This document shows positions 1 to 9,098 of a stretch of DNA of 64,000 nucleotides, piece by piece (positions within the stretch are counted from its first letter, which is position 1; each line of letters opens with the position of its first letter). The DNA is from Hyphomicrobiales bacterium (GTDB lineage: Bacteria > Pseudomonadota > Alphaproteobacteria > Rhizobiales > Xanthobacteraceae): assembly GCA_016713235.1 (NCBI GenBank), contig JADJPN010000001.1:186001-250000 (forward strand), read 5' to 3'. Both the position numbers and the translations under genes were made by a program. The notes beneath the pieces were generated by a model, which had not been told where the DNA came from, ran no database searches, and saw only the letters and a list, made by a program, of their open reading frames with translations.

Positions 1-926
1 CAATCGAAATTCCTGAAAAGGTCACGCGCGTTTTTCCGGCCGGACCACCAGCGGCGATCATGCTCTATACGCTTGCGCCCGATCTTCTGCTCGGCTGGCC
101 ACGCGCCAACCGGCCAGAAGAGATCGAGTTTCTGCTGCCCGAGGTTGGCACGCGCGCAGAGATCGGCCGCATCACCGGGCGCGGCAACACCGCAAACCTG
201 GAAGCGGTGATCGCGCTGAAGCCCGACCTTATTCTCGATGTCGGCAGCACCAGCCAGACGTTCGTTTCGCTTGCCGAGCGCGTGCGCGAGCAGACCGGGA
301 TTCCTTATGCGCTGCTCGACGGGCGCTTTGATGCGACTGCCGCGTCTTATCGCCTGCTCGGCGCATTGACGAAACGTGAGCGGCAAGCGGAAGCGCTCGC
401 GGTTTATGCCGAAGAAACCTCCCGCACGATCACGCAACGCATTGGCGCAATTCCGATTGGGGAACGCCCGCGCGTTTATTATGCGCGTGGGCCGCGCGGG
501 CTGGAGACGGGGCTCGGCGGCTCGATCAATGTCGAAACCATCGAGATGCTCGCGCGCAACGTCGCTGGCGAAACGCGTGGCGGGCTCGCGAATATATCAA
601 TCGAGCAGGTCCTGCTCTGGAACCCGGACGTGATCGTCACCATCGACCAGACCTTCGCCGCCAATGTGCGAAGCGAGCCTGCATGGGCGAGCGTCTCGGC
701 AGTGCAGAAGAACCGCGTGCATCTTTCGCCCAAGCTGCCGTTCGGCTGGGTGGATTTCCCGCCTTCGGTGAACCGACTGATCGGGCTGTGGTGGCTTGCG
801 AAGATTCTGTATCCGGAGCGCTTTCCTGAGGACATAAACAAGCTCACCCAGGAATTCTACAAGCGCTTCTATCACGTCGATATTTCCGACGCGCAGCTTG
901 CGCGTGTGCTCGCAGGCCGCGGCTGA
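1..926 (+). CDS. Iron-complex/cobalamin-type ABC transporter substrate-binding protein (5' partial)
   Basis: The reading frame is open from base 3 through the edge of the window and the residues before the first ATG at position 60 (ending VFPAGPPAAIM) look like coding sequence, so the gene begins outside the window and its signal peptide is not seen. The protein has the class III periplasmic binding-protein pattern of the BtuF/FecB/TroA family: NLEAVIALKPDLILDV in the first lobe and IEQVLLWNPDVIVTID in the second. It would capture a ferric chelate, haem or cobalamin in the periplasm and hand it to the permease that starts 2 bases after its stop. The ligand cannot be told from sequence alone. 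Confidence 0.88.
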   Translation, partial: IEIPEKVTRVFPAGPPAAIMLYTLAPDLLLGWPRANRPEEIEFLLPEVGTRAEIGRITGRGNTANLEAVIALKPDLILDVGSTSQTFVSLAERVREQTGIPYALLDGRFDATAASYRLLGALTKRERQAEALAVYAEETSRTITQRIGAIPIGERPRVYYARGPRGLETGLGGSINVETIEMLARNVAGETRGGLANISIEQVLLWNPDVIVTIDQTFAANVRSEPAWASVSAVQKNRVHLSPKLPFGWVDFPPSVNRLIGLWWLAKILYPERFPEDINKLTQEFYKRFYHVDISDAQLARVLAGRG

Positions 927-928
927 GC

Positions 929-1942
929 ATGCGGCGATCCATGTTTTCAGGATTGACGGTTTCGCTTGTGCTGCTCGCAGCAGGCTTTGCGTTTGCATTC
1001 CTGATCGGAAGATTTCCGGTTTCGCTCGGCGACGTATTCGCCGTGTTGTGGTCGAAAATTTCCGGGACGCCCTCCGGCGTTTCGCAAGCCGCCGAAGCCG
1101 TCATCCTTCAGGTGCGGGGCCCGCGCGTGCTCGCGGCATTTCTGGTGGGCGCAGCGCTCAGCGTTGCGGGCGCGGCGTTTCAGGGACTCTTTCGCAATCC
1201 GCTGGTGTCGCCGGATATTCTCGGCGCTTCTTCCGGAGCTGCGCTCGGCGCGGTGCTCGGCATTTATTTCTCGCTCGGCGTATTCGCGATCCAGGGATTT
1301 GCGTTTCTCGGCGGGCTTGTCGCGGTCGCGGCGGTCTATGCCATCGGCTCCGCGCTGCGCATGCGCGACCCGATCCTCGTACTCGTGCTCGCCGGTGTCG
1401 TGATCGGCGCCCTGCTCGGCTCCGGCGTCGGTCTCATCAAATATCTTGCCGATCCTTATAACCAGTTGCCGGCGATCACGTTCTGGCTGCTCGGGAGTCT
1501 CGCGGCGACGTCGGCGGCCGATCTCGTGTCATTGGTTTCGTTGATCGCGATTGGCACAGCGGTTCTCCTGCTCCTGCGCCACCGCATGAACGTGATGTCA
1601 CTGCCCGAAGAAGAGGCCCGTGCGCTCGGCGTCTCCACCGGGCCCATGCGAATCGCGATCGTTGCGGCGGCGACGCTGGTCACCGCCGCGAGCGTCGCGG
1701 CAGCGGGGATCATCGGCTGGGTCGGCCTCGTCGTGCCACATATCGCCCGCTCGCTCACCGGCCCCGATTTCGCGAAATTACTTCCGGTTGCGGCGATCCT
1801 CGGCGGAAGTTTTCTTCTGTTCATCGATACGATTGCCCGCACCGCCGCGAGCATTGAGATTCCGCTCGGCATTCTCACCGCCTTCGTCGGCACACCGTTC
1901 TTCATCTGGCTGCTCGCCAGCATGCAGAAAGACTGGTCATGA
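929..1942 (+). CDS. FecCD-family ABC transporter permease
   Basis: This 337-residue polytopic protein belongs to the FecCD/BtuC permease family, which forms the homodimeric inner-membrane channel of iron-siderophore, haem and vitamin B12 importers. The family signature GAAFQGLFRNPLVSPDILG lies near residues 80-100, and about nine or ten hydrophobic segments cover the chain. A later stretch near residue 240 (GIIGWVGLVVPHIAR) matches the cytoplasmic coupling region that contacts the ATPase. The ATG is 2 bases after the binding-protein stop and the 3' end overlaps the ATPase start by 4 bases, so the three genes form one translationally coupled operon. Confidence 0.92.
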   Translation: MRRSMFSGLTVSLVLLAAGFAFAFLIGRFPVSLGDVFAVLWSKISGTPSGVSQAAEAVILQVRGPRVLAAFLVGAALSVAGAAFQGLFRNPLVSPDILGASSGAALGAVLGIYFSLGVFAIQGFAFLGGLVAVAAVYAIGSALRMRDPILVLVLAGVVIGALLGSGVGLIKYLADPYNQLPAITFWLLGSLAATSAADLVSLVSLIAIGTAVLLLLRHRMNVMSLPEEEARALGVSTGPMRIAIVAAATLVTAASVAAAGIIGWVGLVVPHIARSLTGPDFAKLLPVAAILGGSFLLFIDTIARTAASIEIPLGILTAFVGTPFFIWLLASMQKDWS

Positions 1943-2700
1943 CGATCGCAGCGGAGAACCTTTCCATCGGCTATCGCGACCGGCTGGTTGGCAGCGGTGT
2001 TTCGATCTCGCTGCGCGAGGGAGAATCGCTCGCACTGCTCGGCCCTAACGGCGGCGGGAAGACCACGCTGCTGAAAACACTGCTCGGGCTGTTACCGCCG
2101 CGCAAAGGCGAAGTAACGCTGAACGGCAAAGCGCTGTCCGCAATTTCGATCCGCGAGCGGGCGCGGCGCATCGGCTATGTACCGCAAGTACATACCGGCA
2201 CGTTCGCTTTCACGGTCGAGACCGTCGTGCTCATGGGCCGCACCGCCTATGGCTCGCTGTTCGCAAAGCCGGGCAAGGAGGATTTTGCCGTCGCAGCAAA
2301 GATGCTTGCGCGGCTCGGCATTTCGCATCTCGCGCAGCGCTCCTACACGGAAATTTCCGGCGGCGAACGGCAGCTCGTGCTGCTCGCCCGTGCGCTCGCG
2401 CAGGAGCCGCGCTTTGTCGTGCTGGACGAGCCGACCGCTTCGCTCGACTTCGGCAATCAGGGCAAGGTCATGCGGGAGATCGAGGCGCTCGCCGGCGCAG
2501 GGCTCGGCGTGCTCTTCACGACGCACGATCCCAACCACGCGTTGCGAACCGCGCATCGCGTCTGTCTGCTGCGCGAGGGCGCGATTGTCGCTGAAGGGAA
2601 AACGAGCGACGTGCTCACGCGCGAGAATCTGGAAGCGCTTTACGGCGCTAAGGTTTTACCGGTCATCGATTCACGGCAGGTAGCATTTCTGCCTGGATAG
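1939..2700 (+). CDS. ABC transporter ATP-binding protein, FecE/BtuD type
   Basis: This 253-residue ATPase powers the importer encoded just upstream. It has a Walker A motif (GPNGGGKTTLL, about residues 34-44), the ABC signature (ISGGERQLVLLARALA), a Walker B followed by the catalytic glutamate (VVLDEPTASLD), and the switch histidine in TTHDPNH. Length and motif order are normal for the FecE/BtuD class. Its ATG overlaps the permease stop in an ATGA junction. The gene ends one base before the convergent kinase gene, so no room is left for a separate terminator. Confidence 0.93.
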   Translation: MTIAAENLSIGYRDRLVGSGVSISLREGESLALLGPNGGGKTTLLKTLLGLLPPRKGEVTLNGKALSAISIRERARRIGYVPQVHTGTFAFTVETVVLMGRTAYGSLFAKPGKEDFAVAAKMLARLGISHLAQRSYTEISGGERQLVLLARALAQEPRFVVLDEPTASLDFGNQGKVMREIEALAGAGLGVLFTTHDPNHALRTAHRVCLLREGAIVAEGKTSDVLTRENLEALYGAKVLPVIDSRQVAFLPG

Positions 2701-2701
2701 T

Positions 2702-4486
2702 TCACTGGACTTCGCAAACCTGACGGTGCGGTTGTTCGCCCTTATTGAAATCACCCCAACGGCAAACCAGCTTGCCCTTTGGCGGTGCGTTGTTGCGCAC
2801 GACAGGTGGTGGCGGGCTTATGCAAGACCCGTTCGGTGCCGCCACAAGCCCGGGTGCGCAGACAAGCGGGCATACGCGCGAGGCCTTCGCTTGCACCGCA
2901 TCGAGTGCGGCGGCACTTGGCGCGCTGACGTCGAATTTCGTCGCGGCATACTGATTGAACGCGGTCAGCGCCTTGCGCGATTCATCGTTCCATGAAGCAT
3001 CAGACGCGATGATGCCGCATCCGACACGCCGCAACTCGACGTTCAATTTCACCGTCAGGGCGTTCAGGTCTGCGGCCGCAAGCCGCTGGATCTGCGCGCG
3101 GGCAAGTTGCGCGTAAAAGCCTTCGGGGTACTGCTTCAAAAACTGCTCATAGATTTCGCGCGTATCGATGCGCTGCGCCACCTGAAAGTCACGCTGCGCA
3201 TCACTCTGCGGATCGGCTTTCGTCTCGGCTTTCGGCGGCGCGGCCGGCGGCTGCGAGGGCGCACGCGGTGTTTCGGTCTTCGTAGCGATTTGCGCTGGTG
3301 GTTGCGCAGGCTGCGCAGGTTGCGGCTGCCTCGTCAGCACCGGCGGCGGCTGCTGAACGATAACCACGGGGCCGCGCGTTCCGAACAGATTGAGCCAGTT
3401 CGCACCGACGAAAACGAATACGAGTACAATTGCCGCCGCGACGGCAGCGGCGCCAAGCCAGCGCCGGGATGACTTTCTTGCCGCCAAATCCGCCGTGGGC
3501 GCCGGTGCGGAATACGGCAATGGCTGAAAGCGAGGTTCAGCTTCGTTGCCTGGAACTGCGACCGTCAAAGCGGTATTTCCACCCCATCCGATCGCATCGC
3601 GGAAGCCTTCAATCGAATCGGTGCGGTCTCGCGCATTGAATGCAAGCGCGCGGTCGACCGCCGCGGCGAACTGCGCATCGAGCTGCGGCGCAAGCGTAAT
3701 GAGCGGCTGCAACGGATCGCCGTTTCCGAAGGCGATCTGCTGCGTGCGCTCTTCGGCCGACACCGGTGGGCGGCCGCCTAGTGCGCGATAGACCGTGGCC
3801 GCCAGCGCATAAACATCGGCACGCGCATCGAGATGATCGGCTTTGTCCTGCACCTGCTCCGGCGGCGAATAGAACTGCTTCGAGACGCTGAAAGAGCGGT
3901 TCGTTTTCGAACGGAGTTGGGTCTGCTGCTCGATCATTTTGATCGCGCCGAAGTCGATGATGACCGGGGTACCGTTCGCACGCACCATGATGTTATCGGG
4001 CGCGATGTCGCGATGAATAAGCTTCTGCGAATGCAGATACTCGAGCGCACCGAAGACCGGCTCGATCATGGGGCGTAACTCCGCAACCGAAAGCGGCGCT
4101 GGCCGCTTGCGAAGCCATTCTTCGAGGGTTTCGCCCTCGACATATTCCATGATCATGTAGCCGGTGTCGTTATCCTTCACGTAGTGAATGACATCGACGA
4201 TATTCGGGTGCTTGAGCTTGCATTGATCCGTGGTGGAGGACTCAAATCGCTTCAGCGCCCATGCCATGATGTCCGTATCGCGAGACGCAAATACGATGCG
4301 CGTGCTCTCTTCGCGCGAGGCAATGCCGCGCGGGAAGAACTCCTTGATCGCGACGTGTTTACTGGTGATCGGGCTTGCGGCCTCATAGGTGATGCCGAAC
4401 CCGCCGGAGCCGATCACGCGCAGAATTTCGTAGCCCGCGATTTTCGAGCCAGCCTTCAGCGCATTCGGATCGTTCTGAATCGCCAT
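2702..4486 (-). CDS. Membrane-anchored Ser/Thr protein kinase 1 with exported C-terminal domain
   Basis: This 594-residue protein starts with a complete Hanks-type kinase domain (about residues 18-300): glycine loop GSGGFG (26-31), catalytic lysine in VAIK (K48), HRDIAPDN (158-165) and DFG (178-180). The loop reads HRDxAPDN rather than the usual HRDLKPEN. One transmembrane helix (about 343-366) separates it from a Pro/Gln-rich linker and a C-terminal region that should be outside the cytoplasm. That region holds a short helical motif (RDFQVAQRIDTREIYEQFL) and a domain with ELRRVGCG, TKFD and RVCPLVC. The same domain recurs in the genes at 12683-14477 and 10586-11359. The ligand and substrates are unknown. 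ATG GCG was chosen by alignment with the paralogues. Confidence 0.88.
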   Translation of the reverse strand: MAIQNDPNALKAGSKIAGYEILRVIGSGGFGITYEAASPITSKHVAIKEFFPRGIASREESTRIVFASRDTDIMAWALKRFESSTTDQCKLKHPNIVDVIHYVKDNDTGYMIMEYVEGETLEEWLRKRPAPLSVAELRPMIEPVFGALEYLHSQKLIHRDIAPDNIMVRANGTPVIIDFGAIKMIEQQTQLRSKTNRSFSVSKQFYSPPEQVQDKADHLDARADVYALAATVYRALGGRPPVSAEERTQQIAFGNGDPLQPLITLAPQLDAQFAAAVDRALAFNARDRTDSIEGFRDAIGWGGNTALTVAVPGNEAEPRFQPLPYSAPAPTADLAARKSSRRWLGAAAVAAAIVLVFVFVGANWLNLFGTRGPVVIVQQPPPVLTRQPQPAQPAQPPAQIATKTETPRAPSQPPAAPPKAETKADPQSDAQRDFQVAQRIDTREIYEQFLKQYPEGFYAQLARAQIQRLAAADLNALTVKLNVELRRVGCGIIASDASWNDESRKALTAFNQYAATKFDVSAPSAAALDAVQAKASRVCPLVCAPGLVAAPNGSCISPPPPVVRNNAPPKGKLVCRWGDFNKGEQPHRQVCEVQ

Positions 4487-4612
4487 CGGACCACACCGTG
4501 TAACATGCCACGAAACCTGCGGCTTACGAAGATGTCTTTACGCCCCCGCGCGAGGGAAGTCCGTGATCTCTATCACATGCCCGATCACAGGAACGCGAGG
4601 GAACTTTTTCGA

Positions 4613-6130
4613 TTATTGAACGGCGGGCGCGGGCTTGGCCGTCAATTTCCCGTAACAGGAGCCGCGCTCATTCGTGCTTACAAACTCCCCCTCGATCGCT
4701 TCCGGCGTGACCCGGCCACTGTAGCGCATCTTGCGCGACAGGAGACCGCCGCTTTCAGAATCGAACGAACCGTCGGCCTTGATCTCCGCGACCATGGTAT
4801 TGCCGCCATGGGCGATGTTCAGCGTGGTGCCGTCGATCTCAGCACGCAAAGCGGTTCGCCTCCCCGGCACGCAATTCGTAAGCGCCTGCTCGGGGTTCGT
4901 CTCCACCATGCGGTAGATACTCACTTCACCCTCGTAACGCTGCGCATAGGCGACCGGGGCATCGGGCTGCGTTGCATCCGGATCCTGCTGCGTATGCACC
5001 GGCATCTGCGGGATTTCTTTTACATCATCGAGCTTCGGCGCAGGCGCGGGCTCCGGCGCAGTCACCACTTCGGTGCCGAATTTCGGCAGCACGATCGAAC
5101 CATTGGAGACCAGCCCGGCAATCGCGAGTGCGGCAATACCGGCCAGCGGCACGAGCCACGGCAGACGCGAGCGGCGCGGCGCATTTTCAATTCTCGTGCC
5201 GCGCGCCGGCGCGATCACAGTCGCATCACGCGCATCTGACCAGCGCAACGCATTGCGCAGCTCCGCGATTACCGCCTGACGTTGCGCTGCGTTGAAGGAA
5301 AGCGCGGTATCCACCACCGCCGCGAGCTTTGAAGAAATATGCGGCGCGGCCCCGTCAAGCGGTACATATGGATCGGGCTTGCCGTAAGCGAGCTTCTGCA
5401 TGCGCTCTTCGGCGCTCGCGGGCGGGCGTCCGCTGAAGGCGCGATAGAGCACCGCACCCATCGAATAAATGTCCGCGCGTTGATCGAGTTCGCCATCGGC
5501 CTCGATCTGCTCGGGCGGCGAGTAATATTGTTTCATGACCGCGAAAGAACGGCCGCCGGAGCGCAATTGCGTTTCGTTCTCGATCAACTTGATCGCGCCA
5601 AAGTCGATGACAACGGGCGTGCCGTCGCCGCGGACCATGATGTTATCCGGCGCGATGTCGCGGTGAATGATGCGGCGTTCGTGCAGATATTCGAGAGCGT
5701 CGAGCACCGGCGCAAGCAGCGGCCGCAATTCTTCCGGCGTCGGCAAAAATTCTCGCTCGCGCAGCCAATGCTCGAGGGTTTCGCCCTCGACATACTCCAT
5801 GATCATGTAGCCGGTGCCGTTGTCTTTTACGTAGTGAACGACATCGACGATGTTCGGATGCTTCAGCTTGCACTGATCGAGCGTGGAAGACTCGAAGCGC
5901 CTCAGCGCCCATTCGACGACTTCCGCGTCGCGCGCGGAATAGACGATGCGGGTGTCGCCCTCGCGCGAAGCAATTCCGCGCGGGAAGAACTCCTTGATCG
6001 CGACGCGTTTTCCCGTGAACGGGCTGTCGGCTTCATAGGTAATGCCGAAACCGCCCGCGCCCAATACGCGAACGATATGGTAGCCCGCGATCGCCGCGCC
6101 CGGCCGGAGCGCGTTGGGATCGTCTGCCAT
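4613..6130 (-). CDS. Membrane-anchored Ser/Thr protein kinase 2
   Basis: The first 300 residues are a Hanks-type kinase close to the neighbour at 2702-4486: GAGGFG loop (24-29), K46 in VAIK, HRDIAPDN (156-163) and DFG (176-178). A single transmembrane segment lies near residues 323-342. The exported C-terminus (about 395-505) differs from kinases 1 and 3: it lacks the RVCP domain and instead shows a small beta-rich region with two cysteines about 70 residues apart (near 420 and 492). The start at 6130 (MADDPNALRPG) is preferred over an upstream ATG at 6241 because it aligns with MxNDPxAL in both paralogues and the extra 37 residues look non-coding. Confidence 0.88.
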   Translation of the reverse strand: MADDPNALRPGAAIAGYHIVRVLGAGGFGITYEADSPFTGKRVAIKEFFPRGIASREGDTRIVYSARDAEVVEWALRRFESSTLDQCKLKHPNIVDVVHYVKDNGTGYMIMEYVEGETLEHWLREREFLPTPEELRPLLAPVLDALEYLHERRIIHRDIAPDNIMVRGDGTPVVIDFGAIKLIENETQLRSGGRSFAVMKQYYSPPEQIEADGELDQRADIYSMGAVLYRAFSGRPPASAEERMQKLAYGKPDPYVPLDGAAPHISSKLAAVVDTALSFNAAQRQAVIAELRNALRWSDARDATVIAPARGTRIENAPRRSRLPWLVPLAGIAALAIAGLVSNGSIVLPKFGTEVVTAPEPAPAPKLDDVKEIPQMPVHTQQDPDATQPDAPVAYAQRYEGEVSIYRMVETNPEQALTNCVPGRRTALRAEIDGTTLNIAHGGNTMVAEIKADGSFDSESGGLLSRKMRYSGRVTPEAIEGEFVSTNERGSCYGKLTAKPAPAVQ

Positions 6131-6226
6131 CGCCTCAAAAATCCTTTTGCTCGCGGCAACCCCTAGCGCGCAACTATGGCCGGGTCGAGTAGTGCCGCTA
6201 TCGCTTTTGCGTGAGCGGGCGCGTTC

Positions 6227-6283
6227 CCGAAAACTAGGCACCGGTTTTCGGACAAGAGCACGCCAATAAGCTTTCAGGCTTAT
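6227..6283. repeat. Paired small palindromes, Rhizobiales-like intergenic element
   Basis: The first palindrome has arms CCGAAAAC (6227-6234) and GTTTTCGG (6244-6251). The second has arms ATAAGC (6266-6271) and GCTTAT (6278-6283). Both lie just past the stop of the minus-strand gene at 6301-6675, so they may end or protect its transcript. From memory, the first resembles the CCGAAAACCGGT-type palindromes common between genes in Bradyrhizobium relatives. This is the only copy I noticed here. Confidence 0.5.
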
Positions 6284-6300
6284 CCCTTAAGGCCTGTCTA

Positions 6301-6675
6301 TCAAGGCTTGGGCCAGAGCGTTTCGAACTGCGCCGCAACCGGCCGCAGCGGGATCGCGGCGCAACGAAACGTGCGCTGGAACGGCGTGCCGCGCAGGCCG
6401 ATCTGCATCTGGGAAGCGCCATCGCTCCAGATGAAGTCGGTAAAATCCGGCCCGATGCTCTGCACGCTGAAGAGGAAGGATTTTCCATAGGAGCGCAGGA
6501 TGGTGCCCGGCATCGGATTTTTCTGCGTCGGCGACTCGTAGATCGCCTTTTTTGCACTCGTATCGAAGGTGAAGAGCAGCGGCTCGAACTCGCCGTCATC
6601 GCAGCGGAGCGAGAACTGCTCCGCCTGCGCGGCCAGTGGCAGCATCGCGAGAAGCGCGGCGAGAAGAAATCTCAT
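6301..6675 (-). CDS. Small secreted protein of unknown function
   Basis: This 124-residue protein has a clear Sec signal peptide (MRFLLAALLAMLPLAAQAEQ) with an AxA-type cleavage site near residue 18, so the mature form should be periplasmic or secreted. The mature chain of about 105 residues contains two cysteines (in LRCDDG and FRCAAI) that could form a disulfide, and is otherwise beta-rich with no family I recognise. It lies 15 bases after a strong stem-loop on the same strand and upstream of the kinase genes. It could be an accessory to them, but nothing in the sequence proves this. Confidence 0.7.
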   Translation of the reverse strand: MRFLLAALLAMLPLAAQAEQFSLRCDDGEFEPLLFTFDTSAKKAIYESPTQKNPMPGTILRSYGKSFLFSVQSIGPDFTDFIWSDGASQMQIGLRGTPFQRTFRCAAIPLRPVAAQFETLWPKP

Positions 6676-6689
6676 GCCCTGAACGATAA

Positions 6690-6718
6690 CACGCCGCGCG
6701 AGGGTGTCGCGCGGCGTG
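6690..6718 (-). terminator. Strong GC-rich stem-loop after the aldehyde dehydrogenase gene
   Basis: A perfect 12-bp inverted repeat (arms 6690-6701 and 6707-6718, arm CACGCCGCGCGA) encloses a 5-base loop. It lies about 50 bases past the stop of the gene at 6767-8200 and is followed on the minus strand by TTATCGTT, a weak U-tract. It probably ends the dehydrogenase transcript, but as it sits 15 bases before the next start it could also act as a 5' leader structure. Confidence 0.6.
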
Positions 6719-6766
6719 CTGCAAGAAGGTGAACGCGGGGGTAAAGCCCGCGGAGTCTCGCGAAAA

Positions 6767-8200
6767 TTAAATCCCGAGTTGCGAGATGAACTTCGTATTC
6801 AGGTAAGCTTCGATCGCTTCGGAACCGCCTTCGGAACCGTAACCGGAGTCCTTCACGCCGCCGAAGGGAACTTCCGGCAGCGCGAGACCGTGGTGATTGA
6901 TCGAAACCATGCCGCTCTCGAACGCCGCGCCGATCGCGGCGGCAGTCTTCGCGGAGCTCGTATAGGCGTAAGCCGCGAGGCCGTAAGGCAGACGGTTCGC
7001 TTCCTCGACCACGGAATCAAAAGAAGTGAACGGCATGATCGGCGAAAGAGGGCCGAAGGGCTCCTCATGCATGATCTTCATGTCGTGATTGATGTTGGTG
7101 AGCACGGTCGGCTCGAAGAAGCTGCCCTTGTTGCCGATGCGCTTGCCGCCGGTCTCGATCTTTGCGCCCTTGCCTACGGCGTCGGAAACGATCGCTTCCA
7201 TCGCATCGACGCGACGCGCACCGCCCAGCGGCCCCATGCGCGTATCCTTGTCGAGACCGTCGCCGACTTTGAGCTTCTTCGCCGAGTCCGTGTATCTCTG
7301 CACCACATCGCCATAGACCTTTTCGTGTACCAGGAAGCGCGTCGGCGCCACGCAAACCTGGCCCGCGTTGCGGTGCTTGTTCGCGAACAGCACCTTTACA
7401 GCCTGATCGACATTCGCATCCTCAAACACGATGGCCGGCGCGTGACCGCCCAGCTCCATGGTGATGCGTTTCATGTGCAGGCCCGCAAGCGACGCAAGCT
7501 GTTTGCCGACCGGAGTCGATCCCGTGAAGGTGACCTTGCGGATCACGGGGTGCGGAATGAGATAAGACGAAATCTCCGCCGGATTGCCGTAGACGAGTTG
7601 CAACACACCCTGCGGCACGCCAGCGTCGATGTAACACTTCACGAGTTCGGCGCAGGAGGCCGGCGTATCTTCCGGGCCTTTCAAAATGATCGAGCAGCCG
7701 GCGGCGATCGCGGCAGAAACCTTGCGCACTGCCTGGTTGATCGGGAAATTCCACGGCGTGAATGCTGCGACCGGGCCGACCGGCTCTTTGATGACGAGCT
7801 GATAAATATTCTCGCCGCGCGCGGGAATGACGCGGCCATAGGTACGGCGCGCTTCTTCCGCGAACCAGTCCATGATGTCGCCGGCGAGCAACGTTTCGCC
7901 CTTGGCTTCCATGAGCGGCTTGCCCTGCTCCATCACCATGATCTTGGCGATGTCGTCGGCGCGCGAGCGGATGATGTCGGCTGCCTTGCGCAGCGTCTTG
8001 TAGCGCGTGTCGGCCGGCGTCTTCTTCCAGACCTTGAAGCCCGCATCGGCGGCGGCGAGCGCCTTGTCGAGATCGGGCTTGGTCGCGTGCGAAAGCGTGC
8101 CGATCTTCTCGCCGGTCGCGGGATTGAGGATCGATTCGCTCCGGCCCTCCGACCCTTTGACCCACTCGCCGTTGATATGCAGGGAAACGTCCGGATACAT
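6767..8200 (-). CDS. NAD(P)-dependent aldehyde dehydrogenase, succinate-semialdehyde dehydrogenase type
   Basis: This 477-residue enzyme belongs to the aldehyde dehydrogenase superfamily and most resembles the succinate-semialdehyde/alpha-ketoglutarate-semialdehyde branch, which oxidises a dicarboxylic semialdehyde to the diacid. The active-site glutamate lies in MELGG (E249) and the nucleophilic cysteine in NAGQVC (C283). The nucleotide-binding stretch FTPWNFP is near 147-153 and FTGS near 225-228. The length is normal. The upstream neighbour is a divergent 2-keto-4-pentenoate hydratase-like gene, which suggests catabolism of a carboxylic or aromatic compound, but substrate choice between succinate semialdehyde and related aldehydes is not settled by sequence. 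Confidence 0.88.
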   Translation of the reverse strand: MYPDVSLHINGEWVKGSEGRSESILNPATGEKIGTLSHATKPDLDKALAAADAGFKVWKKTPADTRYKTLRKAADIIRSRADDIAKIMVMEQGKPLMEAKGETLLAGDIMDWFAEEARRTYGRVIPARGENIYQLVIKEPVGPVAAFTPWNFPINQAVRKVSAAIAAGCSIILKGPEDTPASCAELVKCYIDAGVPQGVLQLVYGNPAEISSYLIPHPVIRKVTFTGSTPVGKQLASLAGLHMKRITMELGGHAPAIVFEDANVDQAVKVLFANKHRNAGQVCVAPTRFLVHEKVYGDVVQRYTDSAKKLKVGDGLDKDTRMGPLGGARRVDAMEAIVSDAVGKGAKIETGGKRIGNKGSFFEPTVLTNINHDMKIMHEEPFGPLSPIMPFTSFDSVVEEANRLPYGLAAYAYTSSAKTAAAIGAAFESGMVSINHHGLALPEVPFGGVKDSGYGSEGGSEAIEAYLNTKFISQLGI

Positions 8201-8297
8201 TGGCTTTTCTCACCTAGCTTGTTTGGATTTGGCCGGGATGGGGCTACGAAAGCGCGGCACTGTCAACACCGGCGACAGGAAGGCTGATCCTACTGCA

Positions 8298-9098
8298 ATG
8301 AGCATGATCGACACCACCTTAAAGGCCGCAGAAATACTGGACGCATTGGACCGCCAGAAACGGCTCACCGCCTTTTGCGGGATCGAATTGCCGCAGGCTT
8401 ACGCGGTCGTCGCCGAGATGAAGCGCCTCAGAACTGCGCGCGGAGAAAAAGTGCTCGGCCGCAAGATCGGCTTCACCAACCGCACAATCTGGGACGAGTA
8501 TAAAGTTTTCGCGCCGATCTGGGGTTATATGTACGACACGACGCTGTTCGAAGCATCCGCTGCGCGGAAGGTCGATCTTTCGAAATTCGCGGAGCCCCGG
8601 ATCGAGCCGGAGATCGCGTTTGGTTTCGAGCGCATGCCGGAAGCCGGCATGTCGCCTGCGCAAATTCTCGATTGCGTCGGCTGGATTTCGCACGGCTTCG
8701 AGATCGTGCAGTCGCATTATCCGGACTGGAAGTTCGCCGCGCCCGATACGGTCGCCAACAACGCACTGCATGGCGCGTTCTATCTTGGCGAGAAGCTATC
8801 CGTCGCGAACGACCGCGCGGCATGGCTGAACGCGCTGACGGACTTCGAAATCGTGCTTTATCGCGACGAAGCGCTCGTTGACACAGGACATGCGCGCAAC
8901 GTGCTCGACGGGCCGTTGTTCGCGATCAAACATCTGCTCGACCTGCTGAAAGATGATCCGCACAACCCGCCGGTCGCTGCCGGCGAAATCATCACCACCG
9001 GCACCGTGACGCGGGCCTGGCCAATGGCATCCGGCGAAAGCTGGCGCACGGAGGTGCACGGGCTGAAGCTGCCGGGCGTTGAAATCATCACGCAATAG
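8298..9098 (+). CDS. 2-keto-4-pentenoate hydratase / fumarylacetoacetate hydrolase-family protein
   Basis: The 266-residue product matches the MhpD/HpaH-like hydratases, which add water to 2-hydroxy-dienoates late in aromatic meta-cleavage or related pathways and bind a divalent metal. Recognisable parts are KIGFTN near residue 55, PEIAFGFE near residue 100 (acidic metal ligands) and the C-terminal GEIITTGTVT. The ATG at 8298 is chosen because similarity begins there. An AGGAAGG purine tract lies 14 bases upstream, and a second ATG follows at 8304. The gene is divergent from the aldehyde dehydrogenase, and its stop abuts that of convergent arsC. Confidence 0.82.
   Translation: MSMIDTTLKAAEILDALDRQKRLTAFCGIELPQAYAVVAEMKRLRTARGEKVLGRKIGFTNRTIWDEYKVFAPIWGYMYDTTLFEASAARKVDLSKFAEPRIEPEIAFGFERMPEAGMSPAQILDCVGWISHGFEIVQSHYPDWKFAAPDTVANNALHGAFYLGEKLSVANDRAAWLNALTDFEIVLYRDEALVDTGHARNVLDGPLFAIKHLLDLLKDDPHNPPVAAGEIITTGTVTRAWPMASGESWRTEVHGLKLPGVEIITQ

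Noticed and set aside
6704..8287. A 527-residue open frame on the plus strand opposite the aldehyde dehydrogenase
   Set aside because: It is the reverse-strand shadow of a conserved gene in GC-rich sequence, rich in Arg and His, with no family similarity.
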